A stretch of 37,988 nt of DNA from Bacteroidales bacterium (lineage in GTDB: Bacteria; Bacteroidota; Bacteroidia; Bacteroidales; P3). This document shows, piece after piece, positions 16,042 through 23,757 of the stretch. Where the stretch lies: positions 19,345-57,332 of the forward strand of contig JAQVXZ010000015.1 in assembly GCA_028708845.1 (NCBI GenBank). Direction: 5' to 3'. A program made the position numbers and the translations under genes. The notes under the pieces were generated by a model. That model was not told the DNA's origin. It was given only the letters and a program-made list of their open reading frames with translations, and ran no database searches. The first letter of the stretch is position 1, and each line of letters begins with the position of its first letter.

Positions 16042-18012
16042 TTATAAAGATTTCCTTCTTAATTTTCTTGTAGGGTGTTGATCGTATTCTTTTTTTAGTT
16101 TATATAGCTCTGAATTACTATTAATAACATTATCTCTATAATCAACATAGAAAATCAATAAATTTTTAAATTTTGGATTTACATTATTTATGTCAAATGT
16201 GCTGAATTTATTATAATGAATTATTTCCAATAATTCTTTTGATTCTTTTTCATCAAGTAATAAAAAAGTTTCTTTCCATGTTTGCTCCCATGCCAATGTT
16301 GAAATATGATATTTCTTTTCTTCGCCTAACCATTCAAAGAAATATCTATATAAAATCATTGTTTCTGGCATTTCTAATATCTTAAAATATTCTTCTTCAT
16401 TTGCCCCAAATGCTTTTTCAAAAAACTCTTTCCCCTTACCAACTTTTCCTTTTATAGCATTTAATATTGCCTGAATTGCTCTTATATATTTTCTATTCCA
16501 ATTGACCCCTAAATAATCACGATTAAATCTATCTTCTCCTTTAATTGGATGAAACTTCATTGGAAATGAATATATATTAATATTCAATTCGTCACATAAA
16601 TCAATATTGAACCTTAACCTTTGATATAATTCAATTGGATTATCTTGAAAATTATATAGTATATAATTTGAAAAATTTTTAATACCTGCTTTTGCACTTA
16701 ATCGAATAGCATTTTCATAGTATTTCTTATCTTTTATATTATCAAAAGCTATTCTCAATGGTCGTATATTTATTTTCCCAAGTAAATTAGCTTTTTCTTC
16801 ATTAAAAAGACGTGCATCTACCCCTTGATTAAAATCAACATAACGCATCCTAGGAAGTTTTCTAAAATATTTTGTATATAAAGGTAAAAGTTCATCAGAA
16901 ACTAAAATCAATTTATCTTTTGTTGTTGTATTTATATTTAAAAGGTCATTATCACTTAATAAATTATAAACTTCTTGTTTCTGTTCTCCTTTAATTCTAT
17001 TCAGTAAATCAATATTTAGATTAAATATTTTCTTAATATATGCCGTATCATTAACTCCATCTTTAAGATTATTGATTGATATACTATATTGATTAGGTTC
17101 AGTATATTTTGCATTTTTACCAAAACCACATTCAATTATTTCATTTATAATATCTTTAAATCTTGAAGATGCTAATACATTGTTATCAAGCAATAAAAGA
17201 TTCCTTTGCTCACCATATCTCAATTTTGTTTCTTCTATCTTATTTTTTATTGTAATAAAATTACAATAATCAGGTTCTAAAATAGGAACTGCACAAAATG
17301 AACATTTTCGAATACAACCCCGTGTTATATAACCATAATAAGCATCTTTTTCAGGATATTTATAATCAATTTCATCAAGAATTGAATAGTCTAATGATAA
17401 TGTATCAACAATTACATCTTTATACTTTCCTAAAATTTTTAAATCATTATCCAACATTTGAGGTTTATTAAGCAAACCTTGTATAGGAGTTATACCAGTA
17501 TTCTCTATAATATCTTTATATAATAAAGTTGCAGAAACTCCACCAACAAAAATATCATTATTGCTCTTGACTAATTTTTTTGCAAAATTTATTGTTTCAA
17601 TAGTAATATTCCAATAAAATGTAAATAGCGTAGCTATATAAACCCTATCAAATAAAGGTTCATTCTCATATTTCTTTTTATGAAAATTAATCTTTTGTTC
17701 AATTATAGCTTTTTCTAAAAGAACTTGATAATTGGATTTATTTATTGGAATATCATCAAAATCAATTTTTCCTCCTTTTTTTAAATAGCTTTTTATTGAA
17801 GTATAGTATAATCTCCAATTAATGTTTTCATCTATATAAAAAAGTTTATCAATACATTTTTTGGTATATTTATCTAAAATAAAATCTTTTAATTCCCCTT
17901 TGTAAAAAGTAACTTTATCGCCGAGAAGTCGATGATAAGTTGATATTTTCATTAAGCCAATTGGAGGATATTTATTTTTGTAGTTGGGTTCTAATAAGAG
18001 TATGTTTCTCAT
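16042..18012 (-). CDS. Radical SAM protein with N-terminal B12-binding-like domain (island operon gene 4)
   Basis: A 656-residue protein. Residues 1-40 (ILLLEPNYKNKYPPIGLMKI) and 120-215 resemble the Rossmann-like B12-binding fold that precedes many radical SAM domains; a DxHxxG cobalamin motif is not seen. The 4Fe-4S site is Cys233, Cys237 and Cys240 in RGCIRKCSFC (CxxxCxxC). Strands LLLLDNNVLAS (272-282) and VDFNQGVDARL (392-402) belong to the TIM barrel, separated by an unusual insert of about 90 residues (300-388). The C-terminal 150 residues are unrecognised and end in a basic tail. Its start overlaps the GHKL gene stop by four bases (ATGA). Substrate unknown: nucleic acid, nucleotide or protein are all possible. 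Confidence 0.85.
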   Translation of the reverse strand: MRNILLLEPNYKNKYPPIGLMKISTYHRLLGDKVTFYKGELKDFILDKYTKKCIDKLFYIDENINWRLYYTSIKSYLKKGGKIDFDDIPINKSNYQVLLEKAIIEQKINFHKKKYENEPLFDRVYIATLFTFYWNITIETINFAKKLVKSNNDIFVGGVSATLLYKDIIENTGITPIQGLLNKPQMLDNDLKILGKYKDVIVDTLSLDYSILDEIDYKYPEKDAYYGYITRGCIRKCSFCAVPILEPDYCNFITIKNKIEETKLRYGEQRNLLLLDNNVLASSRFKDIINEIIECGFGKNAKYTEPNQYSISINNLKDGVNDTAYIKKIFNLNIDLLNRIKGEQKQEVYNLLSDNDLLNINTTTKDKLILVSDELLPLYTKYFRKLPRMRYVDFNQGVDARLFNEEKANLLGKINIRPLRIAFDNIKDKKYYENAIRLSAKAGIKNFSNYILYNFQDNPIELYQRLRFNIDLCDELNINIYSFPMKFHPIKGEDRFNRDYLGVNWNRKYIRAIQAILNAIKGKVGKGKEFFEKAFGANEEEYFKILEMPETMILYRYFFEWLGEEKKYHISTLAWEQTWKETFLLLDEKESKELLEIIHYNKFSTFDINNVNPKFKNLLIFYVDYRDNVINSNSELYKLKKEYDQHPTRKLRRKSL

Positions 18013-19547
18013 TTATATTTTTCTTCAATTTTTTGTATCAAATTTTCGGCAAGATCTTTTGTTAATACATTGTTTATTATTTCAAATATTTCACCAATAA
18101 ATTTGCGTTCTTTCTTATTTAGTTTTGATAGTTTTTCTGTTATATAAATTGGTTTATCGTCATTATCTTCTTCAACAATAGTTGGACTTTCTTCTAATGA
18201 ATCAAGTTTTGAATATGATTTTTCGATAATTTTATTCAAAGGTAATTCTTCTGAATTATCTTTTAATGTATTTATTGTTTTTATTGCTTTTTCTTTTGCT
18301 TCTTCTTGCTTTTGTAGTTTATTTTCTAATTCTTCTTTTTCTTCCTTATTTATATAACCTTTTTGATTTTTGATATTATATTCTTCAACAATTTGATTGA
18401 ATTTTTCTATATCTTTAAAAGCACTATTGACTTTGGAAGCATCATAACATAGTTTATAAATTGTTTTATGAAAGAAATGTTCTAATTTATTTTCAAATTG
18501 ATAATGTATGTCATTTTCTGAGAAATAATCACGTCTTGCATTTGGATGCAAATCAGGATGAACTGCATGAACTTCTCCAAAAAAATAAAATTGAAAACGT
18601 CTGTCTTTGTGGAGTTTTTGTAAAGTATCATCGTTTCCAATTTGAATATTGTGATTCCTTAATCTAAATCCTCTTGCGAAATTTATTTTTTGTAATGATT
18701 GAATTTTACTTGTGAGAGCATACCAACCCCAATAAAGTGGTTTGCCTTCTTTATCATTTTCTTTAAAAAATATTATATCAATTACTTCGTCAACCTTTTT
18801 TTTATTATTTGTATCTCCCTCATAAACATACCATTTATATCCTTTAAATATTTGTTCTGTATTTACATATATTTGATATTCATCAACTAAAAAATTGTTT
18901 TTAGAAATATAATCATATATTTTAGGTGTAAGAGTAGCAAGTTTAAAAGGAACAGGAGCAACCATTGAAAGGTATTCTCTTATTTCTGAAACGTCTAATA
19001 AGTCATTATTTGTAACATCTTGCAAAATTACTTTGAAATAATGTTTATCGATGTCTTCTTTTTCTTGTTTAAATGTTGTAACTGCATCTATAACTTCGTG
19101 AGCTTCTTCTTTTTTTGTACGATCACCAATAATTCTTTTTAAATTTGTGGCATCCCAAGTCATTATTGATTTGACATTTTCACCTTTAACAGATGTTTCA
19201 AAAATAAGTTTATCACAATAACCCAATCCACCCAATCTACCAATGCCTCTAAATCCTTTATCAGAACCTTTTGTTTTAGTTGATTGTGCAATATTTTTTA
19301 ATATTGGAATAACTTGTGAAGATTCTATTCCAGTTGCATCATCTTCAAACTCTATTAATCTTTTTTCTTTATTAATAGTTATAAATATATTACCTTTATT
19401 AATTAAGTTTATACTTTTTGCTTTATCTATTGCATCAGCAGAATTTTGAATATATTCTCTATAAATAAAACGAGCATCTTCGTACATTGAAGTCGTTAAT
19501 GATTCAATGACATCTTTACCAATTAACGTTCTATCTAAATTATCCAT
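18009..19547 (-). CDS. GHKL (Hsp90/MORC-like) ATPase (island operon gene 3)
   Basis: A 512-residue protein with an N-terminal Bergerat-fold ATPase: N-box REYIQNSADAID with Glu31, Asn35 and Asp38; motif II EDDATGI (residues 68-74, with Ala-Thr in place of the usual Asn-Gly); motif III KGFRGIGRLGGLG (97-109). A second transducer-like domain spans about 170-345 (FARGFRLRNHNIQIG, then HPNARRDYFSEND). A coiled coil rich in Glu and Lys covers about 390-430, and an acidic stretch (EEDNDDKP) precedes the C-terminal helices. Such ATPases act as ATP-gated clamps; MORC/MutL-type versions occur in DNA conflict systems. It overlaps the HerA gene by eight bases and the radical SAM gene by four. Confidence 0.87.
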   Translation of the reverse strand: MDNLDRTLIGKDVIESLTTSMYEDARFIYREYIQNSADAIDKAKSINLINKGNIFITINKEKRLIEFEDDATGIESSQVIPILKNIAQSTKTKGSDKGFRGIGRLGGLGYCDKLIFETSVKGENVKSIMTWDATNLKRIIGDRTKKEEAHEVIDAVTTFKQEKEDIDKHYFKVILQDVTNNDLLDVSEIREYLSMVAPVPFKLATLTPKIYDYISKNNFLVDEYQIYVNTEQIFKGYKWYVYEGDTNNKKKVDEVIDIIFFKENDKEGKPLYWGWYALTSKIQSLQKINFARGFRLRNHNIQIGNDDTLQKLHKDRRFQFYFFGEVHAVHPDLHPNARRDYFSENDIHYQFENKLEHFFHKTIYKLCYDASKVNSAFKDIEKFNQIVEEYNIKNQKGYINKEEKEELENKLQKQEEAKEKAIKTINTLKDNSEELPLNKIIEKSYSKLDSLEESPTIVEEDNDDKPIYITEKLSKLNKKERKFIGEIFEIINNVLTKDLAENLIQKIEEKYK

Positions 19548-21198
19548 TTTTGTATTGTTTATATAGTGGACGTGGAAATTTAATATTTAAAGGTGAACGA
19601 AATACTGGATTTTGTATAATATATTCTCCTTGTTGTAATCTTGTAAGCATAGATTTATAAACTGATGGCATATATTGGTAATCCGATTTTGATACTTCAA
19701 TTACATTTGTTCTTCCAAATGCGTGAGTTGCACAATTTCCTTTAACTCTATCGTGAATATCACTTTTAAATTGTTCTGCTGAGAAAAGAATAATACCTAA
19801 TGAACGACCTCTTTCTGTAATATCAAGTAATTGTCTTAATATTGGTGAGTTTTTTGGTACATCTTTACTTCCATACTTGTTCAATTCATCTATAAAAATA
19901 ATAATCTTATTAGGTACATCTTTTTCCTCTCTATTAATTTGTCCTAATTTTAATTCATAAATTGCTCTCATTACATCTCCAAAGACAAAACCTTGTGCTT
20001 CTTCGTCTAATTTTGCAATATCAATAACAAAAACATCGTTTTTATTGATCTGTAAAATAGATTCTTTTAAACGAACTTCATGATTTGATTCATCTCTTGA
20101 ATTAGAAAATAATTCAGAATTTCTTTTTAGTATTTTATTTAGTAATCTATTAAACTTTCTCCAACTTAATACAGAAATTGTTTTATCTTTACCAGTATCA
20201 CCTTTGGCTGCTCTACTTTGTACTTCTTCTAATAAGTCTGTCCAATTTCCAATACTTCCAAATTGAGTATCATCGGAAGTAATAGTACTCACAATAGATT
20301 CCATTGTTTGTGTAGGATCATCAATGTTTGCAAAAAGAAGATCTAAATTTTCTTTATCATTTTCAAAAACATATTTATATTGAAAAGCTCTATCAGATTT
20401 TCTTTGGAATTTAACATCATTAATATCTGCATATGTTGTAGATTTAATGTCTTTTGAAAATGGATAAAAATATTTTACATTACTAAAAGGTTTTTCTTCA
20501 AGCCCTAATTCTTTGTACATTTTATTATCACTATCTTGTAACTCGTCAGACGGTTCATCAATCGCTAACAAATCACGACCTTTTACATTTAGAAAAACAA
20601 ATGCAACACTTTCATCTTTAAGAACTGTTAAATATCTTTCTTGAATGTTTTTTAATAAAAACATTGCATAAGAGGTTTTTGATGCTAAACCTGAAATACC
20701 TGAAATATTTAAATGTGCTCCTTCTGGACCTATCAAAAAATTTGAATTAAAATTTACTGGTATTGTGATTTTTTCTTCACCTTCATACATTTCAATAATA
20801 CCACAAGGTAATGGATTTTTTATATTCTTCAAACCTAATGCCTCAGTTACTTCATCAGCATTAGCAAGAGATACAATTGCTCCGTCTAGTACTGGTGTGT
20901 AAATATTTTTTGTATTTCCAACAACTTTTGCAGTTAAATAATTCATACCTATTCTATTTGTGTAAGTTTTTGCTTCAACTTCACCAAAATCACTTGAAAT
21001 ATAACCTGCTAAAAAGCTTGCTCCATCAGTTAAATGAGCAATTTCTTCAACAACTCCAAATGTAATAGAATTATTTAAATGGTTTACTTTTATTACATCA
21101 AAGGGTTTAATTACAAGTTGTTTGTCAGTCCAAAAGTAAAAATATTCTACTGTTGTTGGCACTTTTTCAGTAGCTATGATTTTTCCTATTTTCTTCAT
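19540..21198 (-). CDS. HerA-like DNA translocase ATPase (island operon gene 2)
   Basis: A 552-residue FtsK/HerA-superfamily ATPase. The N-terminal about 130 residues form a HAS-barrel-like beta domain (IIATEKVPTTVEYFYFWTD, then DVIKV, FGVVEE). The P-loop region is ISGISGLASKTSYAMFLLKN (165-184), with Lys174-Thr175 but Ser in place of the Gly before the Lys, one residue longer than the canonical GxxGxGK form. Walker B is IIIFIDELNKYG (432-443; Asp437, Glu438), followed by TERGRSLGIILFSAEQ and CATHAFGRT. HerA hexamers pump DNA and pair with the nuclease NurA, whose likely homologue ends one base upstream. Confidence 0.88.
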   Translation of the reverse strand: MKKIGKIIATEKVPTTVEYFYFWTDKQLVIKPFDVIKVNHLNNSITFGVVEEIAHLTDGASFLAGYISSDFGEVEAKTYTNRIGMNYLTAKVVGNTKNIYTPVLDGAIVSLANADEVTEALGLKNIKNPLPCGIIEMYEGEEKITIPVNFNSNFLIGPEGAHLNISGISGLASKTSYAMFLLKNIQERYLTVLKDESVAFVFLNVKGRDLLAIDEPSDELQDSDNKMYKELGLEEKPFSNVKYFYPFSKDIKSTTYADINDVKFQRKSDRAFQYKYVFENDKENLDLLFANIDDPTQTMESIVSTITSDDTQFGSIGNWTDLLEEVQSRAAKGDTGKDKTISVLSWRKFNRLLNKILKRNSELFSNSRDESNHEVRLKESILQINKNDVFVIDIAKLDEEAQGFVFGDVMRAIYELKLGQINREEKDVPNKIIIFIDELNKYGSKDVPKNSPILRQLLDITERGRSLGIILFSAEQFKSDIHDRVKGNCATHAFGRTNVIEVSKSDYQYMPSVYKSMLTRLQQGEYIIQNPVFRSPLNIKFPRPLYKQYKNG

Positions 21199-21199
21199 A

Positions 21200-22369
21200 T
21201 TAGAATATATTTAGAAAGTTTATATCACTTAAATATTTGCTTTTAATAAAATTCTCAGTTAAATAAACTGGGTATAAATGATTTGCCCATCGGTTATCTT
21301 TTCCATAACAAACTGGATTTCTCTCATTAATAATATTTGCTGTAATTAAATCTACTTCATTACTATCTAAGCCATTTTCTATTTCTTCATCAGTAATTAA
21401 GATTTTTTCTAATTTAAGTACACCAGCAAAAGGACTTGATGAATGCCTTTTTTCTCTAATTCTCACATACCATATTCCAAAATAAACATTTCCTACCAAA
21501 CCATTACAATATTTATAAACCGGTGTTCTGTGAAATAATTTAAGTTCAGCAATTTTATCGGCATTACTTTTCCCATTATTATCTACACAAAGACCAGGAT
21601 TGAACATTTTTGAGACCCCTACAACTGATTTATAATGATTTTTATATTTTATAAGTTCTTTGAAGTTGCTTGACTTCATAGGTTTGTATTGTAAAGATCC
21701 ATCTTTAATTAAATATTGAGATGAGTTTATTAAATTTTCATCTGAAAGTGAAGCAACTATTATCTTTTCTGTTTCAATCATCTCATCTTGTATAGTTGCA
21801 ATTCCAAGATTTTCATACTTTGTATTATCATCTAGTTTTCTAGAATCATATGATAGAATTTTGTCAAAATATAAATTCCTTTTTTCTAAGGAAGAATGTT
21901 TATTAACTTTGTCTTTTAAGTTATTAAAGAATAATTTTGCCTCAGCTGCATTTGGATTTGCTGCTCTTGGGAGTGATAAAACTAATTTATTGTTAACCTT
22001 GATACACTTAAAATTATCAGGTGATTTTCTTTGACAACAAGCAACTCCAATTTGTCCAGCTATTATAGGATAAACATTTCTATTTATTTCAATATCATCA
22101 ATTTTATACGTTCTTCTTGAACCATCTAAGAAAAATTGAAAAAGTGGTTTGTTGTCAATAATTTTTTCAGAAACATGTTTTACACTTTTAGTGGTTATTA
22201 GACCAGTATCTGTTTCTCCACAAGAATTTTTAATAAAAGTAAAAGAATCACCTTTATCGTCATAGTCAAGTGTAGGTAATTTTAATTCTTCATCAGCACA
22301 ATATTTATAAGATTGGTAACATTTACCATTCGTATCTTTTGCAATAATATCTAAAATTGAATTTGGCAT
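21200..22369 (-). CDS. NurA-like nuclease (island operon gene 1)
   Basis: The 389-residue product shows the NurA-domain layout: FFLDGSRRTYK (residues 79-89; Asp82), a strand YPIIAGQIGVACC, a second acidic strand LIKDGSLQY (220-228; Asp223), VVGVSKMFNP (249-258) and a closing RWANHLYPVYLTENFIKSK. In archaea NurA is a manganese-dependent 5'-3' exo/endonuclease that works with HerA. The gene is first in the operon, and the HerA-like ATG follows its stop after one base, which supports the pairing. The assignment rests on motif recognition and order; sequence-wise the family is very divergent. Upstream are a TATATTTG promoter box and a long inverted repeat that reaches to seven bases from the ATG. 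Confidence 0.72.
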   Translation of the reverse strand: MPNSILDIIAKDTNGKCYQSYKYCADEELKLPTLDYDDKGDSFTFIKNSCGETDTGLITTKSVKHVSEKIIDNKPLFQFFLDGSRRTYKIDDIEINRNVYPIIAGQIGVACCQRKSPDNFKCIKVNNKLVLSLPRAANPNAAEAKLFFNNLKDKVNKHSSLEKRNLYFDKILSYDSRKLDDNTKYENLGIATIQDEMIETEKIIVASLSDENLINSSQYLIKDGSLQYKPMKSSNFKELIKYKNHYKSVVGVSKMFNPGLCVDNNGKSNADKIAELKLFHRTPVYKYCNGLVGNVYFGIWYVRIREKRHSSSPFAGVLKLEKILITDEEIENGLDSNEVDLITANIINERNPVCYGKDNRWANHLYPVYLTENFIKSKYLSDINFLNIF

Positions 22370-22376
22370 AGACTTT

Positions 22377-22429
22377 AGGGAACTTCTAATAATATATATT
22401 ATTTATTTTTTAAAGGACAGAAGTTCCCT
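22377..22429. promoter_or_regulatory. 11-bp perfect inverted repeat in the leader of the four-gene operon
   Basis: AGGGAACTTCT at 22377-22387 and AGAAGTTCCCT at 22419-22429 are exact reverse complements separated by 31 bases. On the operon strand the repeat lies between the predicted promoter and the NurA-like ATG, ending seven bases from it, so as RNA it would hide the ribosome-binding region. It could equally be an operator for a dimeric repressor. On the plus strand the stem is followed by T6, so a terminator for rightward transcription is a third reading. Confidence 0.6.
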
Positions 22430-22456
22430 TTTTTAAATCCTTTAAGAAATATGCGT

Positions 22457-22464
22457 CAAATATA
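22457..22464 (-). promoter_or_regulatory. Putative -7 box of the NurA-HerA-GHKL-radical SAM operon
   Basis: The minus strand reads TATATTTG, matching TAnnTTTG. A start point about 10 bases further would give a leader of about 80 bases containing the inverted repeat at 22377-22429. The -33 region (CTTTAG, about 16 bases upstream) is a weak match only. Confidence 0.45.
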
Positions 22465-22564
22465 CAATCTTTTTTTATACTAAAGTGATGATTTGGGAAT
22501 TATTTTTTATTAAATATTTACTGCTTTATATCTTTACTTGTTTGTCTGTAATATACAACAATAA

Positions 22565-22948
22565 TTAATTTTTAATTGATAATAGATTTAATCTTATAAT
22601 TTGCTCATATCTACACATATTATAAACTAAATTGACTAATCCGATTATTCCTTTAGCTTTTCTTAATCCTATTGAACGAATTTTAAAATCATTCATACTA
22701 TTTGTTACAAATCCAAATGCATGCTCTACTCGACAACGAGTTTTTGATTTAATGCGGTTGTTTTCTTTTTGTTTATTTGATATTCTGTTTGCTCATCACT
22801 CAAATTGTAAAAACGTTTAAGTAGAATAATCTTAAACATCATAACTACATCGTATGGTTTACAACCAGCTGTACTTTTCTTATTTGTATTAAGCATGTTT
22901 TCCTCTAATTCTTTTATTTCCTGTTGTTTTATACTTATATTTTGACAT
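22565..22948 (-). pseudogene. IS5-family transposase remnant, internally deleted and frameshifted
   Basis: On the minus strand an N-terminal fragment (STAGCKPYDVVMMFKIILLK, then RFYNLSDEQTEYQI) runs directly, by a frame change near 22770, into a C-terminal fragment (TRCRVEHAFGFVTNSM, then IGLVNLVYNMCRYEQI) ending at 22565. These are the two ends of an IS5-group transposase; the central part with most of the DDE catalytic core is gone. The start is also out of frame (an ATG at 22948 opens a different frame). It lies just inside the right copy of the island's direct repeat and is a dead element. Confidence 0.8.
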
Positions 22949-23017
22949 AGTTATATATTTCACACAAAGATACAACTATTTATTTGATTGTCAAAGTGGT
23001 AATTATTAGAAGTGCCC

Positions 23018-23051
23018 ATATTTATAATACTTGTTATGGTTGCTAATAAAT
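23018..23051 (+). repeat. Right copy of the 34-bp direct repeat bracketing the island
   Basis: Identical over 34 bases to 14306-14339, in the same orientation, 8.7 kb away. Here it is in non-coding DNA between the IS5 remnant and a small ORF. The dam reading frame is not maintained on either side, so it is not simply a second intact methyltransferase gene. Confidence 0.95.
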
Positions 23052-23090
23052 AATAAACGCCATACAAAAATCATTAAAAAAAGAGGAATA

Positions 23091-23204
23091 ATGATAAGTT
23101 TTGAAGAGATAAAAGTTCGCAAAAATGAAACGAAGATCTACGGAAATGAAACGAAGAAAGAATTTTTTAAAACGAAGGAAGAAAAAATTAAAACGAAGAG
23201 TTAG
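23091..23204 (+). CDS. Putative 37-residue Lys/Thr-rich small protein
   Basis: ATG at 23091 is preceded by AGAGGA at a good ribosome-binding distance, unusually strong for this genome. The product starts MISFEEIKVRKNETK and continues with repeats of the type NETKK, FKTK and IKTK to a TAG at 23202. No homologue is recognised. The DNA motif AAACGAAG occurs four times in frame, and the same motifs, in the same frame, form the insert of the binding-protein gene at 104-180. It may be a real small gene or a chance ORF laid down by a repeat. Confidence 0.4.
   Translation: MISFEEIKVRKNETKIYGNETKKEFFKTKEEKIKTKS
23128..23201 (+). repeat. AAACGAAG short-repeat cluster shared with 104-180
   Basis: Four AAACGAAG motifs occur within about 75 bases (ATGAAACGAAG twice, TTAAAACGAAG twice). 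The strings ACGAAGAAAGAATTT and AAATTAAAACGAAGAG are each identical to stretches of the minus strand of 104-180. Confidence 0.7.
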
Positions 23205-23251
23205 TTTTCAAATAATATAAGTTAAAAAATATTAATTTGATTTTTATTGTT

Positions 23252-23731
23252 TTAATTGTTTAAAATGATATATATTAATGCCTTAGGTGCTACGCCTTCT
23301 ATTATGGCAGCTAATTTGCCCTTTGAGTTATATTGGTTGGAATAGTAGATTTTATCTTCTTCTTTTATAAATAATAATTTGCCTTTGCTATTGTATTGGT
23401 TGGAATAATATACTTTGTTTTCTTGCATTATCATTGAGAGTTTTCCCTTGGAATTATACTTATTAGCAAAGTAGATTTCATCTCCTTCTATTATCATAAA
23501 CAGTTTACCCTTACTATTATATTGATTTGAATAATAGACTTTATTTCCCTCTGTTATTAGGGCAAGTTTTCCTTTGCTATTGTACTGATTGGCATAATAT
23601 ACCTTATCGCCTTCAATAATATATTCTAATTTTCCTTTGCTATTATATTGATTTGAAGAGTATATCTTTGTTTGGGCATTTAATATTCCAAACATAGAGA
23701 GGGTTATTAAAAATAATATTAATTGTTTCAT
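23252..23731 (-). CDS. Secreted protein of six tandem 21-residue YNSKGKL repeats
   Basis: After a signal peptide (residues 1-19, ending FGILNAQ) nearly the whole 159-residue protein consists of six units of 21 residues (63 bp) with the pattern NQYNSKGKLxxIxEGxKVYY. The invariant core is N-x-YNSKGKL; the second half varies. The pattern of aromatic residues alternating with a glycine turn predicts repeated beta-hairpins, comparable in style to MORN or YwqK-like repeats, but I do not recognise the family. The repeat count may vary between strains. Exported or surface location is inferred from the signal peptide. Confidence 0.75.
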   Translation of the reverse strand: MKQLILFLITLSMFGILNAQTKIYSSNQYNSKGKLEYIIEGDKVYYANQYNSKGKLALITEGNKVYYSNQYNSKGKLFMIIEGDEIYFANKYNSKGKLSMIMQENKVYYSNQYNSKGKLLFIKEEDKIYYSNQYNSKGKLAAIIEGVAPKALIYIILNN

Positions 23732-23757
23732 TGTTTTTAATTCTTTTCTTGCTTCAC

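Noticed and set aside
16042-18012. Radical SAM protein considered as a prokaryotic viperin
   Set aside because: It is about twice viperin length, has a B12-binding-like N-terminus and a large insert, and lacks the compact viperin layout.
23280-23700. Regularly spaced similar units that at first look like a CRISPR array
   Set aside because: The 63-bp units are continuous coding sequence with codon-level variation, in frame within a signal-peptide protein; there are no unique spacers between constant repeats and no cas genes.
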